A DNA stretch of 46,692 bases from an uncultured archaeon (GTDB taxonomy: Archaea > Iainarchaeota > Iainarchaeia > Iainarchaeales > JAAZKV01), in contig CABMEU010000022.1 of NCBI GenBank assembly GCA_902385225.1, positions 1 through 46,692 of the forward strand, written 5' to 3'. The position numbers and the translations under genes were made by a program. The notes under the pieces were generated by a model, which was given only the letters and a program-made list of their open reading frames with translations, was not told where the DNA came from and did not search any database. Below, piece after piece: positions 18,401 through 26,516 of this stretch (within the stretch, counting starts at the first letter, position 1; each line of letters starts with the position of its first letter).

Positions 18401-18874
18401 GGGTATGATCTCAATGGAACAACATTGAGTATAGAAAGATCAACTAGCGGTTCAAACGGATGGACAAGCGCAGGATTGACACCAAGCACTTGTGTAGTAG
18501 CAAATGGTTTGTGTGACTTTAACGCTACACTTGCTTCATACTACGCAACAACGCACACTGTTTCAACAAATACAAGTAGTGGCGGAGGAAGCGGAAGAGG
18601 AGGAGGAATGCCTCTTGCTGTTGTACAACCAACAACTCCAGAGCCGACACCTACACCAACTCCGGCACCATTGCCAGTAACTACACCAACAGAACCTGTA
18701 TTGACACCATCTGAAATACCTGCTGTTGAAGAACCAACTCCGGCAGTAACACCAAATCCAGCAACTGGTTTGTTCGGTCTTGGAACAGTTGGTGACGCAA
18801 TACCAATTGGAGTAATTGCGATAGTAATAATCGCTTCAATTGTAGTGCTAGCAACAAGAAAGAAAAAGAAATAA
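15410..18874 (+). CDS. Giant HYR/Ig-repeat surface protein with C-terminal anchor
   Basis: A 1154-aa envelope protein. A Sec signal peptide (ITLVLIFLISVSAGAYA) leads to about nine beta-sandwich modules of about 80-90 residues. Six are HYR domains, recognised by DTTPPVI starts, EAT-x-GA, ATDLVDGS, FPVG-x-TTVTC and ATD-x-GN signatures. One Ig-like module lies near residues 225-320, one DUF5011-like module near 485-560 (ITLNGDNPMTVQVHNAYSE), and one chitobiase-like module near 565-650 (VYYTTDGTDPTTSS). A module of about 200 residues, a Gly/Arg linker, a Pro/Thr stalk and a final membrane helix with a RKKKK tail follow. Likely cell-surface adhesion or coat role. Repeats may undergo recombination. 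Confidence 0.88.
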   Translation: MMGNGFGAGRKFLGITLVLIFLISVSAGAYAVDTITINSATLNGASSVIVAPNASITASVNATLNGGPGFKWMATQYQIGSATPICRDITDQHNTTHTDTFSVIAPAIDGISDFKITLFKDNGCAVDKSIATITLSSGITVDATPPVISGATDIVTEATGPTGATVTYSVSANDAVDGSVAVDCSPASGSSFGFGLTAVNCSATDAHANTANASFNVTVRDTTAPSAAITSITDGTHINGTVTIDATASDSASGVARVEFYHSSMAPVYIGEDTTEPYSIDWDTTSVSDGSHTIYVKGIDNNLNESGYSEVSVVVDNTAPVLSVPSDMLEEATSAAGAAVSYVATATDAIEGAVAIDCSPASGSTFALGTITVTCGASDSLGNTASTSFDVTVEDTTPPTIDSMSDIIDVEATSPAGAEVSYTSPATTDLVDGSGTATCLPASGSTFVLGDTTVTCNATDAAGNGATSVEFTVSVVDTTSPVITLNGDNPMTVQVHNAYSEADASVTDNYDTGLTAAITGSVDVDTVGTYTRYYNAVDSHGNSAIEVTRTVNVVDEEAPSTSDDVPALWQTSDVTVTLNCTDNVACTKVYYTTDGTDPTTSSDSVDAGSGWQFTVSTDGQYTVKYFGVDDSSNAEAVKTATNLLRLDETVPNITAPTDVIEEATGPTTSVSLGEPITSDDTSGVYEVHNDSPGVFPVGSTTVTWTVTDNAGNSNTATQSVTINDTTPPVIDSVENIIAEAASSAGAVVTITAPTATDLVDGSITATCDESTGLFPIGITTVTCNATDSHANSATPVSFDVNVVDTTAPSITAPADVTKELTGFLTDASAELGSPIVSDLVDSNVIVDSNAPSAGFPVGITTVLWTATDHTGNSATAFQKVTITSTPVDVNEADMNSLISSGAFVSQDGGASTDTNAVVALKEITITSNNSSVLIPAGVVITRSDGSNIDATALIADGNVEDLLSNLGSGAVLDGALKWGLPNLELSFSPAIQLSIFVGYDLNGTTLSIERSTSGSNGWTSAGLTPSTCVVANGLCDFNATLASYYATTHTVSTNTSSGGGSGRGGGMPLAVVQPTTPEPTPTPTPAPLPVTTPTEPVLTPSEIPAVEEPTPAVTPNPATGLFGLGTVGDAIPIGVIAIVIIASIVVLATRKKKK

Positions 18875-18884
18875 TTTTCAAATG

Positions 18885-18921
18885 AATTGAAGGCCTAGCG
18901 GCCTTCAATTACTATTTTTTT
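18885..18921 (+). terminator. Strong hairpin and T-run terminator
   Basis: A perfect 11-bp stem (AATTGAAGGCC / GGCCTTCAATT) with a TAGC loop at 18885-18910, followed by a T-rich run. It ends the HYR-protein transcript. Confidence 0.8.
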
Positions 18922-19022
18922 ATTTTAAACACAGCCCTTGCACTTATTATATTCATTTTAGTCGCCATCATATTCATTTTTTTACCCAAAATTATAATCA
19001 AACTTTGCGCCACCCATTAAGG

Positions 19023-19030
19023 TTTATATA
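19023..19030 (+). promoter_or_regulatory. TATA box
   Basis: TTTATATA centred 28 nt before the GTG at 19055. The spacing supports that GTG as a leaderless start rather than the TTG at 19064. Confidence 0.55.
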
Positions 19031-19054
19031 CTTTGATGGCTCTTACTTTCTTTA

Positions 19055-19846
19055 GTGATTTTATTGAAGAAATTCATTGTGCTGGCATTTGTTTTGATTC
19101 TCTGTGCGGGAGCGTTTGCGCTTTCAATTGATGCACAAAACCAAATCCCCTCAGGAAGCACATGGTCATTTACTGTTAATTATTCCTCGCTTTCAAGCGG
19201 AAAAGAACTAAGGGTTTCTCTTGACAACGAAATTCTTTTTGTATTATTTGAGAGAAACGGCTCTGTTTTTATTGATTCAAGGCAGAACTCATCAAAAGTT
19301 TTGGCAATAACTCCAACCGATGGCAAAGTAAGCGCTTCAATTGTCGGGGCAAATACAGGCGACAGGACGCTGAAAGCGGAGATATTCTCTTCGGCAGATG
19401 TTATTGATTCGGATTCAATTACAATAACATTCTTTGTTCCAATAAGCCAGGATGAGAGAGAGGTTCTTAATTCAAGAATAAATACTCTTGAGTCTGAATT
19501 ATCCAAAGAGAAAACAAAATCTTTGAATATGGAACTTGATTTGAATAACAAGCAAACCGAAATTAATTATCTTAATACCGCGAATTCAAACCTGGTTGAG
19601 AAGATTTCCTCAATCATCTCAGAAATTGGGCAATTGAAGGATAAGGGCGCTTCAAGCGAACAAATCGTGCAAAAACTTCAGACTGATTTGAATCAGCTTG
19701 TTGAGGAAAGACAAAACCCAATTCAGGGGCTTGCGCTGCTTGGCGGGAATAATGGCGGGGCTATTGCACTAATCTTTATCGCGCTGCTTGCGGTTATTGG
19801 GTTTGTAGTTTATAGAAGAGGAAAGAACGAGAAGCTTTACGGGTAA
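19055..19846 (+). CDS. Secreted coiled-coil protein with C-terminal membrane anchor
   Basis: A 263-aa protein: a signal peptide (FIVLAFVLILCAGAFALS), a beta-rich ectodomain of about 100 residues, a coiled coil from about residue 130 to 225 (ERNVLNSRINTLESELSKEK-like heptads, with many Leu and Glu), and a C-terminal helix GGAIALIFIALLAVIGFVVY followed by a basic tail. It looks like a membrane-anchored surface protein that could oligomerise through its stalk. No family recognised. It follows the giant surface protein but has its own promoter and a GTG start. Confidence 0.72.
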   Translation: MILLKKFIVLAFVLILCAGAFALSIDAQNQIPSGSTWSFTVNYSSLSSGKELRVSLDNEILFVLFERNGSVFIDSRQNSSKVLAITPTDGKVSASIVGANTGDRTLKAEIFSSADVIDSDSITITFFVPISQDEREVLNSRINTLESELSKEKTKSLNMELDLNNKQTEINYLNTANSNLVEKISSIISEIGQLKDKGASSEQIVQKLQTDLNQLVEERQNPIQGLALLGGNNGGAIALIFIALLAVIGFVVYRRGKNEKLYG

Positions 19847-19870
19847 TGTAATGCTTTATTTCTAATATTT

Positions 19871-20338
19871 ATGCCAAATAAGTTAAGAAATCTCCCGATA
19901 CGTGTGCTTGACGCAACTAAAGGAGATTTGGCTTTCATTGAGTCACACTCAAAAGAATTTATGCTCGCCCCAAGGAAAGGAAAGAGATTCAAAACGCTTG
20001 TTGCAAGACACGGCGGAGAAGTTGTGGGATTTGTTCAAATAGACGGATTTCCTCTTGGGCATTGGCTTAGAAGATTTAGCTCGACGGCAGTTATTGATTC
20101 GCTCTCTACCAGGAAGGGATATGAGAATCGGCGTGTTGGGAGAACTCTTTTAGGAAAAGCAAATGCTTATGCCTTACGAAACAAGTTCAGAAAAGTTGTT
20201 CTGGACGAAAACCTCTCCGCGCTTCCAAGGAGTTACGGCGCGCAGGGGTTTTACTCAGAAAAAACGAATTATATAAAAACGGGCACTTCAACAGCGCACT
20301 TTTGGATTCCTACTCGTTCAATGCGCCAAAGAAAGTGA
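19871..20338 (+). CDS. GNAT family N-acetyltransferase
   Basis: A 155-aa protein with the GNAT fold. The acetyl-CoA binding motif A is seen as DSLSTRKGYENRRVGRTLL (about residues 76-94; the R-x-x-G-x-G/A core is RRVGR), followed by motif B with the YGAQGFYSEKTNY segment. It lies 25 nt after the coiled-coil gene, possibly cotranscribed. Substrate cannot be predicted: protein N-terminus, small molecule and aminoglycoside-like targets all remain possible. The ATG at 19871 is the only good start. Confidence 0.8.
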   Translation: MPNKLRNLPIRVLDATKGDLAFIESHSKEFMLAPRKGKRFKTLVARHGGEVVGFVQIDGFPLGHWLRRFSSTAVIDSLSTRKGYENRRVGRTLLGKANAYALRNKFRKVVLDENLSALPRSYGAQGFYSEKTNYIKTGTSTAHFWIPTRSMRQRK

Positions 20339-20363
20339 GTTAATTTAATTAGTGTTTTGTAAA

Positions 20364-22100
20364 TCACATTTCCTCAATCGCTTCAACATCAATTAAATCC
20401 ATTCCTTTCTTTAGAACAATTAAAGTCGCCTGCACAAGCGCGAGTTTTGCGAGAACCTCTTTTTTGTTCTCAGCTTTTAGAACAGGAACTTCATGATAAA
20501 ATGAATTAAATTTCTCCGCAACCGCAAGCAAGTGGTGGCATATTGGGTGAAGAGAGAGCAGTTCCCAGCTCTTTTTCACAGCGTCAGCGTACTTATTTAG
20601 TTCCACAATTAGTTCTTTCTCTTTCTCGTGTGAAAGGAGTCCAAACTCCGCATCAGCGAGTTTCTTTAGATTAATTTTCTCCTCTTCCTCTGCTTTTCGC
20701 AGAATGCTTGTCGCGCGGGCAAAAGTGTATTGCAAGTAAGGTCCTGTTTCTCCTTCAAATGAAATGCTTTTCTCCGGGTCAAATACCATATCTTTCTTCG
20801 CGTCATTTTTGAGCAAAAAGAATTTTATTCCGCCAAGAGCGATTTTAAGCGCTCTTTCATCTTTCTTCTTCGCGCTTAACTTAGGGTATCTTTTCTCAAG
20901 TTCCGCAAGCGAGAGTTTTTTCATTTCAAGTATTAAATCATCCGCATCTGCGACTGTTCCTTCTCTTGATTTCATTCTTCCGCTTGGAAGAGAAACATAA
21001 CCGTAACTTAAGTGGTAGCATGACTCCGCCCATTTGCGGTTTAATTTTTTAAAAATGGCGAAGAGCTGCTTAAAATACAAATCCTGCTCGTTTGCGACAA
21101 CCCAAATGCTCTTATCAAGCGCAAATCTTTCAAACTTTTCCTCTGTTACTCCCAAGTCATTTGTAGCATAAAGAGAAGTTCCGTCTCCGCGGAGAAGTAC
21201 TTTGTTTGGGAGTTCTGGCTCAAGCGCCGCAACTACCGCGCCGTTGTCCTCGCGCTTAAATATTCCTTTCGCAAGCCCTTCTTCAATTATCTTTTTTCCT
21301 AATTGCTTCTTGAACATCTCTGATTCAAAGAAATACTCATCAAATTTTGTTCCAAATGTTTTGTAAGTCTCTTTCATCCCGTCAATTGCCCACTTATTCA
21401 TCTTCTTCCAAAGCTCAATTGTCTCTTTATCTCCTTTCTCCCATTTGAGAAGTAATTCCTGGGCTTTTTCCTCAAGTGTCGGGTCCTCTTTTAGTTTCTG
21501 ATTAAATAAAACATACATGTCCCCGACAAAGTGGTCGCTCTTTACTCCTTTTTTATCTTCTCCCCATTTCTCGGGAGTTTTTCCATTGGCAAATAATTTG
21601 TATGCGAGCATACTCTTGCAGATGTGTATTCCGCGGTCATTAATCAGATTCGCTTTTACTACTTTGTGCCCCGTGCCCTCAAGAAGGTTTGAAATTGCGA
21701 GCCCGAGTGCGTTATTTCGCAGGTGCCCCACGTGAAGAGGCTTATTTGTATTAGGGCTTGAGTATTCAACCATTACTTTTCCTTTACCCAGTTTTGTTTC
21801 AAGTGCGCTGCCATTAAATATTCCCGCTAACGCGCTCTCTGAGAGTCTTTCTTTTGATAAGAAAAAGTTAAGGTAAGGCCCCTTTGCCTCCACTTTTTCC
21901 AAGAATTTTGCACTTAATTTGCCCGCAAGTGTCTTTGAAAGCTCTATTGGGTTCTTCTTCTGCTCCTTCGCAGCGATAAAGCAGGGGAAAGCATAGTCCC
22001 CCATTCCAGCGGGAGGCACCGAGAGAAGCGATATAACCGCATCCTTTGGCAAAGCGAGTTCCTTTACGAGGAGGAGAGCGATTTGTTCCTTAAAATCCAT
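20364..22100 (-). CDS. argS: Arginyl-tRNA synthetase
   Basis: A class I synthetase of 578 aa that charges tRNA-Arg. The N-terminal Add-1 domain (GDYAFPCFIAAKEQKKNP) precedes the catalytic core with HVGH as the HIGH signature (EYSSPNTNKPLHVGHLRNN, about residues 115-133) and KMKSREG as the KMSKS-like loop near residue 380. The C-terminal DALR-type anticodon-binding domain has YLQYTFARATSILRKAEEE and ends in the common hydrophobic tail. Length is normal. Start M3 (22100) and M1 (22106) are equivalent. A tRNA-Arg(TCT) gene is present at 27642. Confidence 0.95.
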   Translation of the reverse strand: MDFKEQIALLLVKELALPKDAVISLLSVPPAGMGDYAFPCFIAAKEQKKNPIELSKTLAGKLSAKFLEKVEAKGPYLNFFLSKERLSESALAGIFNGSALETKLGKGKVMVEYSSPNTNKPLHVGHLRNNALGLAISNLLEGTGHKVVKANLINDRGIHICKSMLAYKLFANGKTPEKWGEDKKGVKSDHFVGDMYVLFNQKLKEDPTLEEKAQELLLKWEKGDKETIELWKKMNKWAIDGMKETYKTFGTKFDEYFFESEMFKKQLGKKIIEEGLAKGIFKREDNGAVVAALEPELPNKVLLRGDGTSLYATNDLGVTEEKFERFALDKSIWVVANEQDLYFKQLFAIFKKLNRKWAESCYHLSYGYVSLPSGRMKSREGTVADADDLILEMKKLSLAELEKRYPKLSAKKKDERALKIALGGIKFFLLKNDAKKDMVFDPEKSISFEGETGPYLQYTFARATSILRKAEEEEKINLKKLADAEFGLLSHEKEKELIVELNKYADAVKKSWELLSLHPICHHLLAVAEKFNSFYHEVPVLKAENKKEVLAKLALVQATLIVLKKGMDLIDVEAIEEM

Positions 22101-22140
22101 AATCATAATGAGTTACAAGGAAGTTTAAAAGTATTGCTTC

Positions 22141-22710
22141 TTAGTAATCGAGCACAGAGTATGCCTCAAGCAGCGCTTTCCATGCATTATACAAAGGGGT
22201 AATTTCTTTTTTTATCTCTGGGAATATCGAAGCGTCGCGGTAGTCCCTCTCAAGTTTTTCAAGCGAACTGTATTTGTAATTTTTTAATTTATTTGAGCGG
22301 GCAATTTCAAGATACACTGTGTCAGTCATGTGGCTTACGGAATCCGCGCATGCAAGTATTCTTGCTTCAATTGTTTTTGGGGCAACATCCCTGCATCTGT
22401 GGCTTCTAACACAATGAAGAACCATGCCAAGTCTTTTCTCTTCCATTTTTTCTTCACCAAGGAGTTTTTTTGCTTTTCTCTCGCTTGTTATTGCGTGGTC
22501 CTCATCAGGGTTAACTTGGTAATGCCCAAAGTCATGAAGCCAAACGCCCAAAAGCACCACTTCAGAATCAGCCTCAGGATATTTTTTTAGCAATAATTTC
22601 GCCCACCGTTCAAGCTCCGTGACGTGCTGCATAAGTCCGTAAGGGTCCTGCCCGTATTCTTTAATTCCATCAAGAAAAGCTTTTTTTGCTTTTTCAATAA
22701 GCTGAGTCAT
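22141..22710 (-). CDS. HD-domain phosphohydrolase
   Basis: A 189-aa protein of the HD superfamily of metal-dependent phosphohydrolases. The ligands are visible: an early His, LLGVWLHDFGHYQ (HD doublet, about residue 58), the DHAITSERKAKKLLG helix and the last Asp in ILACADSVSHMTD. Such small HD proteins act on nucleotides or related phosphate esters; the exact substrate is unknown. It lies 40 nt upstream of argS on the same strand, so it may share that transcript. Confidence 0.82.
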   Translation of the reverse strand: MTQLIEKAKKAFLDGIKEYGQDPYGLMQHVTELERWAKLLLKKYPEADSEVVLLGVWLHDFGHYQVNPDEDHAITSERKAKKLLGEEKMEEKRLGMVLHCVRSHRCRDVAPKTIEARILACADSVSHMTDTVYLEIARSNKLKNYKYSSLEKLERDYRDASIFPEIKKEITPLYNAWKALLEAYSVLDY

Positions 22711-22768
22711 CAGAAGCCCTCAATTAAATAATATAGTAAAAATTGAAAGAATTTAAAATATGCGCAGT

Positions 22769-22777
22769 ATTTTAATT
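22769..22777 (+). promoter_or_regulatory. TATA box
   Basis: TTTTAATTA centred about 28 nt before the ATG at 22801, favouring that ATG over 22789. Confidence 0.4.
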
Positions 22778-22800
22778 AAGTTTGAATATTGCTTTTTGTA

Positions 22801-23409
22801 ATGTTTAACGGCAAAAGAATTGTGGATTTAACAATGCTGATTAATGAGAATACTCCTAATTATCCCGGTGACCCCTTGCCGAAAATAGAGGAGATTGCCA
22901 CAATTAAGAGTTCAGGATGGAATGAGAAACGAATTTCAATGAACACGCATTTCTCCACGCATATTGACGCGCCCTTTCACATGCTTGAGGACGGCAAGAA
23001 ACTAAGCGAGTACCCAATAGAAACATTTTTTGGGGATGCGGTTGTTGTAACACTAAGCAATTTTGACGCGATGCTCTCTGATATTAAGGAAAAGGATTTT
23101 GTTTTATTCTGCACTGGGCAATCCAAAAAAGCTTTCACAAGCACTTATTATGATAACGCGAAATTTCTCACAAAAGAAATCGCCGAGAAGCTCGTCGCGA
23201 AAAAGATTCGCGGAATAGGAATTGATTCTTTCTCAATTGATGAGAACCCATGGCCCGTGCACAAAATTGTTTTCAAGCACAACATTTTGATAATTGAGAA
23301 TCTTATGAACCTTGAGGAATTAGTTGGGAAGAGGGTTGAATTAATCGCGCTCCCGCTGAAGCTTGACAATGCCGATGCTTCGCCATGCAGGGCGGTTGCG
23401 TTAATTTAG
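22801..23409 (+). CDS. Cyclase-family metal hydrolase (kynurenine formamidase-like)
   Basis: About 202 aa of the cyclase family (PF04199 type), which includes kynurenine formamidase and isatin hydrolase. The start region RIVDLTMLINENTPNYPGDP is typical, and the metal motif HxGTHxDxPxH appears as HFSTHIDAPFH (about residues 47-57, Ser in place of Gly). GIGIDSFSIDENPWPVHK and IIENLMNLEEL are conserved blocks. The family hydrolyses amide or lactam-type bonds with Zn or Mn. No tryptophan-degradation genes are nearby, so the physiological substrate is open. Confidence 0.83.
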   Translation: MFNGKRIVDLTMLINENTPNYPGDPLPKIEEIATIKSSGWNEKRISMNTHFSTHIDAPFHMLEDGKKLSEYPIETFFGDAVVVTLSNFDAMLSDIKEKDFVLFCTGQSKKAFTSTYYDNAKFLTKEIAEKLVAKKIRGIGIDSFSIDENPWPVHKIVFKHNILIIENLMNLEELVGKRVELIALPLKLDNADASPCRAVALI

Positions 23410-23464
23410 CTGCCCAAAAAGAAAGACCCAAAGTTTTTTATGTTCTCAGAGGAACTATTCTGTT

Positions 23465-23974
23465 ATGCCGTTATTTAGTGGAAGGTTTCGGGATTTATTT
23501 AGGCGTAAAAATTCTAGCGCAAATTCGCCGATTCAGCAAAGCCCAGCGCATGCGCAAAGTAATGGGTCGCTTGGCGGAATTAGACCCTCGCCATTTCCTG
23601 TTGTAAGAAATTCTGTTCCAAAAAAATCTCCCCCGACAACTAAGCTTAGCTTAATTGAGCTTGAGCACGAACTGCCCGAGCAAGCCAGATTAAGAATTAA
23701 GTCCTGGGGACTTCAATTTCCTTTTAGGACTGCTGATGGAAAATATTTGAGTCCGCTTGTCGCCGGAAAAGATTTTAGCAAATTTCACCCAAAATTAAAC
23801 GGTATTCGGTCGCTTGATGTGATTAAGGTTACTCAAACAAATAGCGAACCATTTATGGGTATTGCGCTGTCAGCGGGACCATACTATTTTTCAGTAATAA
23901 GAAAGGACGGCAAAGTATTCGAGATAAAAACCTCAAATCTCGCAGAAGTAAAAGCAATTCCAGCTCACAAATAA
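23465..23974 (+). CDS. Hypothetical protein
   Basis: A 169-aa protein that I do not recognise. The N-terminal 60 residues are Ser/Pro/Asn/Arg-rich and probably disordered; residues 60-165 look folded, with mixed helix and strand (LELEHELPEQARLRIKSWG-like helix, then PYYFSVIRKDGKVFEIKT strands). No signal peptide or membrane helix. Its last 10 nt overlap the convergent asd gene, so the ends of both genes share DNA. TATA-like elements upstream are unclear. Confidence 0.6.
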   Translation: MPLFSGRFRDLFRRKNSSANSPIQQSPAHAQSNGSLGGIRPSPFPVVRNSVPKKSPPTTKLSLIELEHELPEQARLRIKSWGLQFPFRTADGKYLSPLVAGKDFSKFHPKLNGIRSLDVIKVTQTNSEPFMGIALSAGPYYFSVIRKDGKVFEIKTSNLAEVKAIPAHK

Positions 23975-25056
23975 CCTTTTGCTTTGAGCAGTTCCGCGTT
24001 TAGTATTCCCCCGCCCGCTGCTCCGCGTACGGTGTTGTGGCTTAGTGAAACAAAGCGGTAGTCAAATACTTTGCATTCGCGTAATCGTCCAACGGTAATT
24101 GCCATTCCTTTATCCGTGTCCCTATCCTTTCTTGGCTGCGGACGATTATCTTCTTCAGTGTAATAAATTGGGTGCTTTGGTGCCATTGGGAGATTAAGTT
24201 CCTGTGGAACCGCGCTAAATTCTCTCCAGATTTTTATTATCTCTTCTTTTGAGGGTTTTTTGTTTTTATTCTCAAATTCAAGGCTTACGCATACTGTATG
24301 CCCGTCAACTACAGGAACTCTATTGCAGTGCGCGGAAATCTTTATTGAGGAATCCTGAGTCAATTTTCCATCCGCAACTTTTCCAAGTATTTTTGCGGGT
24401 TCTGTTTCACACTTCTCCTCTTCGCCTCCAATAAATGGGACAATATTATCAATTAAATCAAGGGAGGCAACTCCAGGGTATCCAGCCCCGCTTGATGCCT
24501 GCATGGTTGTTAAAAACATTGTTTTTATTTTGTGTCCTGCCTTCTCAAGCGCGTAAATTGGCGCAATATATGTTTGCGTGGTGCAGTTTGATTTTACCAC
24601 AATGAATCCTTTCTTCCATCCGCGGTTTTTTCTCTGCGCGTCAATCATCTTCAGATGAGATTCATTAATCTCCGGTATTAGCATTGGAACATCTGCAGTC
24701 ATTCTGTGCGCTGAGCAGTTTGACACAACAGGGATATCATTTTTGGCATAAGATTCCTCAAGCGCAGCGGTCGCAGTTTTGTCAAGCTCCACGGCGGAGA
24801 AAACAAAATCGCACTTTCCAATAGCCTTTGAGACTAAATTAGCATCTTCAACAACAATATTTGCTACCTTTGCGGGGATTTTGGTATTCATCTGCCATCT
24901 TCCTTTAACCGCGTCAGAGTATTTCTTTCCCGCGGAATTTGGTGATGCGGCAACATAAGTTACTTCAAACCAAGGGTGATTCTCAAGAAGTCTAATATAA
25001 TTTTGCCCCACCATTCCGGTTGCTCCAAGCACTCCGCATCGTATTTTTTCCATCAA
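23965..25056 (-). CDS. asd: Aspartate-semialdehyde dehydrogenase
   Basis: Reduces aspartyl phosphate to aspartate semialdehyde with NADPH, the branch point for lysine, threonine and methionine. The 363-aa protein starts with the Rossmann motif CGVLGATGMVGQNYI, carries the catalytic cysteine in KSNCTTQTYIAP (about residue 157), and the substrate-binding Arg/His in AHCNRVPVVDGHTVCVSL. The length and sequence are of the archaeal/fungal type rather than the E. coli type. It begins 17 nt after the aspartate kinase gene, forming a lysC-asd operon. Confidence 0.95.
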   Translation of the reverse strand: MMEKIRCGVLGATGMVGQNYIRLLENHPWFEVTYVAASPNSAGKKYSDAVKGRWQMNTKIPAKVANIVVEDANLVSKAIGKCDFVFSAVELDKTATAALEESYAKNDIPVVSNCSAHRMTADVPMLIPEINESHLKMIDAQRKNRGWKKGFIVVKSNCTTQTYIAPIYALEKAGHKIKTMFLTTMQASSGAGYPGVASLDLIDNIVPFIGGEEEKCETEPAKILGKVADGKLTQDSSIKISAHCNRVPVVDGHTVCVSLEFENKNKKPSKEEIIKIWREFSAVPQELNLPMAPKHPIYYTEEDNRPQPRKDRDTDKGMAITVGRLRECKVFDYRFVSLSHNTVRGAAGGGILNAELLKAKGYL

Positions 25057-25073
25057 ATCACCTTTTTAATTAT

Positions 25074-26450
25074 TCAAGCAATGAACTCCTTATGCACCGC
25101 TCTAATCGCTTTCTCTAAATCATTTTTCTTTACCACAAATGAAACATTTATTTCCGAAGCGCTTTGCGCAATTAGTTCAACGCTGATATTTTCCTTTCCA
25201 AGCGCGCTGAATAATCTCCCAGCAATCCCCGGAGAGCCACGCAGTCCCTGTCCTATCGCGCCGACAAGCGAGAGTTCCTTTGTGCTAGTTATTTCGCAGG
25301 GGCAGAAGTTCTCAAGTGTTTTTAGCGCATCAAGCGCGAGGGGCAGGTTTTTTGCCTCCACAGTAAATGAAATAGCTATTTCGCTTGTCGCAATCATATC
25401 AACGGCTATTTCTTTCTCAGAAAGAAGCGAGAATATTTCCGAAGCAAAGCCGGGATTATTCACCATGCTGCTGCTCTTAACTGTGATTGCCGCGATGTCT
25501 TTTGTGCACGCGATTGATTTTACTACCTCGTCTGATTTGTGCTTATCAGGCCCGATTAGTGTTCCTTTCACTTCGGGAGCAAAAATATTCTTCACTTCGG
25601 CATAGAGTCCCTTTAATCTCATCGGAGCGATTGTTTTTGGGTGAAGAATTTTTGCGCCCAAATACCCTAGTTCTTCCGCCTCTTCGTAATTAAGAAAGTC
25701 AATTTGTTTTGCTGCAGGAACAACCTTTGGGTCCGCTGTCATGAATCCTGAAACATCCTTCCAAATCTCAAGTTCCGCGTCAAATATATTCGCGATGAAT
25801 CCCGCACTATAATCAGTTCCCCCTCTTCCAAATGTCTTCACGTCATTTGAGTCATCAATTCCATAGTACCCCGGGAGAAGCAATACCTTTTGCGCGAGAA
25901 GCGGTTTTGCTTTTGAAAGTAAATTCTTCTCAGTTCTTGGTAAATCAACAAGCGCGTTTTCAAACTGCCCGTGGCACTTAATTCCCGCTTCTTCCGCGTC
26001 AATAAACTCCGCTGGCACTTTGTTGTCAAGAAGAAAAGCCTCAAGCACTATCGGGCTGAGCCTTTCCCCAAAACTTTGAACAAGGTCCCTGCTCCTTGGG
26101 CTTATTTCTTTTAAGTAGCTTATCCCATAGAGGAATTTTTCAAGCAGAGAGATTTTATCATCAAGCACAAACTCGGCTTTTTTTCTAATATCAGCATTTC
26201 CAATAAACGCAAGGTAATCTTTATGCATTTTTTTTAAGGAATTAATTATTCCCTCCACTTGTTTGTGGTCCTGTTTGCATTTGCCCATTGATTCTATTAG
26301 AAAATCAGTTACTCCATAGAGCGCGGAGATGACAATTATTTGTTTTTCCCCATTGGCTTTCTTTTGGGCGACAATTTTTACCACGCGGTCAAAAGAAGAT
26401 TTATCCTTGAGCACGCCCCCGCCAATCTTTAAGACAACTGTCTTTGCCAT
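25074..26450 (-). CDS. lysC: Aspartate kinase
   Basis: Phosphorylates aspartate, the first step of the aspartate-family amino-acid pathway. From the ATG at 26450 it has 458 aa: a kinase domain beginning VVLKIGGGVLKD (Lys/Gly-rich nucleotide loop), with FGRGGTDYSAGFIA near residue 210 for aspartate and phosphate binding, and two C-terminal ACT domains (from about residue 310, for example TVKSSSMVNNPGFASEIFSLLSEKEIAVDMI and AIGQGLRGSPGIAGRLFSAL), which usually give feedback control by lysine or threonine. The upstream TTG-type extension is not needed. First gene of the lysC-asd pair. Confidence 0.94.
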   Translation of the reverse strand: MAKTVVLKIGGGVLKDKSSFDRVVKIVAQKKANGEKQIIVISALYGVTDFLIESMGKCKQDHKQVEGIINSLKKMHKDYLAFIGNADIRKKAEFVLDDKISLLEKFLYGISYLKEISPRSRDLVQSFGERLSPIVLEAFLLDNKVPAEFIDAEEAGIKCHGQFENALVDLPRTEKNLLSKAKPLLAQKVLLLPGYYGIDDSNDVKTFGRGGTDYSAGFIANIFDAELEIWKDVSGFMTADPKVVPAAKQIDFLNYEEAEELGYLGAKILHPKTIAPMRLKGLYAEVKNIFAPEVKGTLIGPDKHKSDEVVKSIACTKDIAAITVKSSSMVNNPGFASEIFSLLSEKEIAVDMIATSEIAISFTVEAKNLPLALDALKTLENFCPCEITSTKELSLVGAIGQGLRGSPGIAGRLFSALGKENISVELIAQSASEINVSFVVKKNDLEKAIRAVHKEFIA

Positions 26451-26516
26451 AGTAAATTGCCCACTCAAAACAATTAAAAAACGTAGCAAACCATACGAAA
26501 CTCGTATTTGTGGTTT

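Noticed and set aside
16164..18489. Several long minus-strand reading frames opposite the HYR protein
   Set aside because: They mirror the repetitive codon pattern of the real gene and encode low-complexity sequence with no start signals.
23965..23974. Frameshift at the overlap of the hypothetical gene and asd
   Set aside because: A 10-nt convergent overlap is common in compact genomes and both frames end normally.
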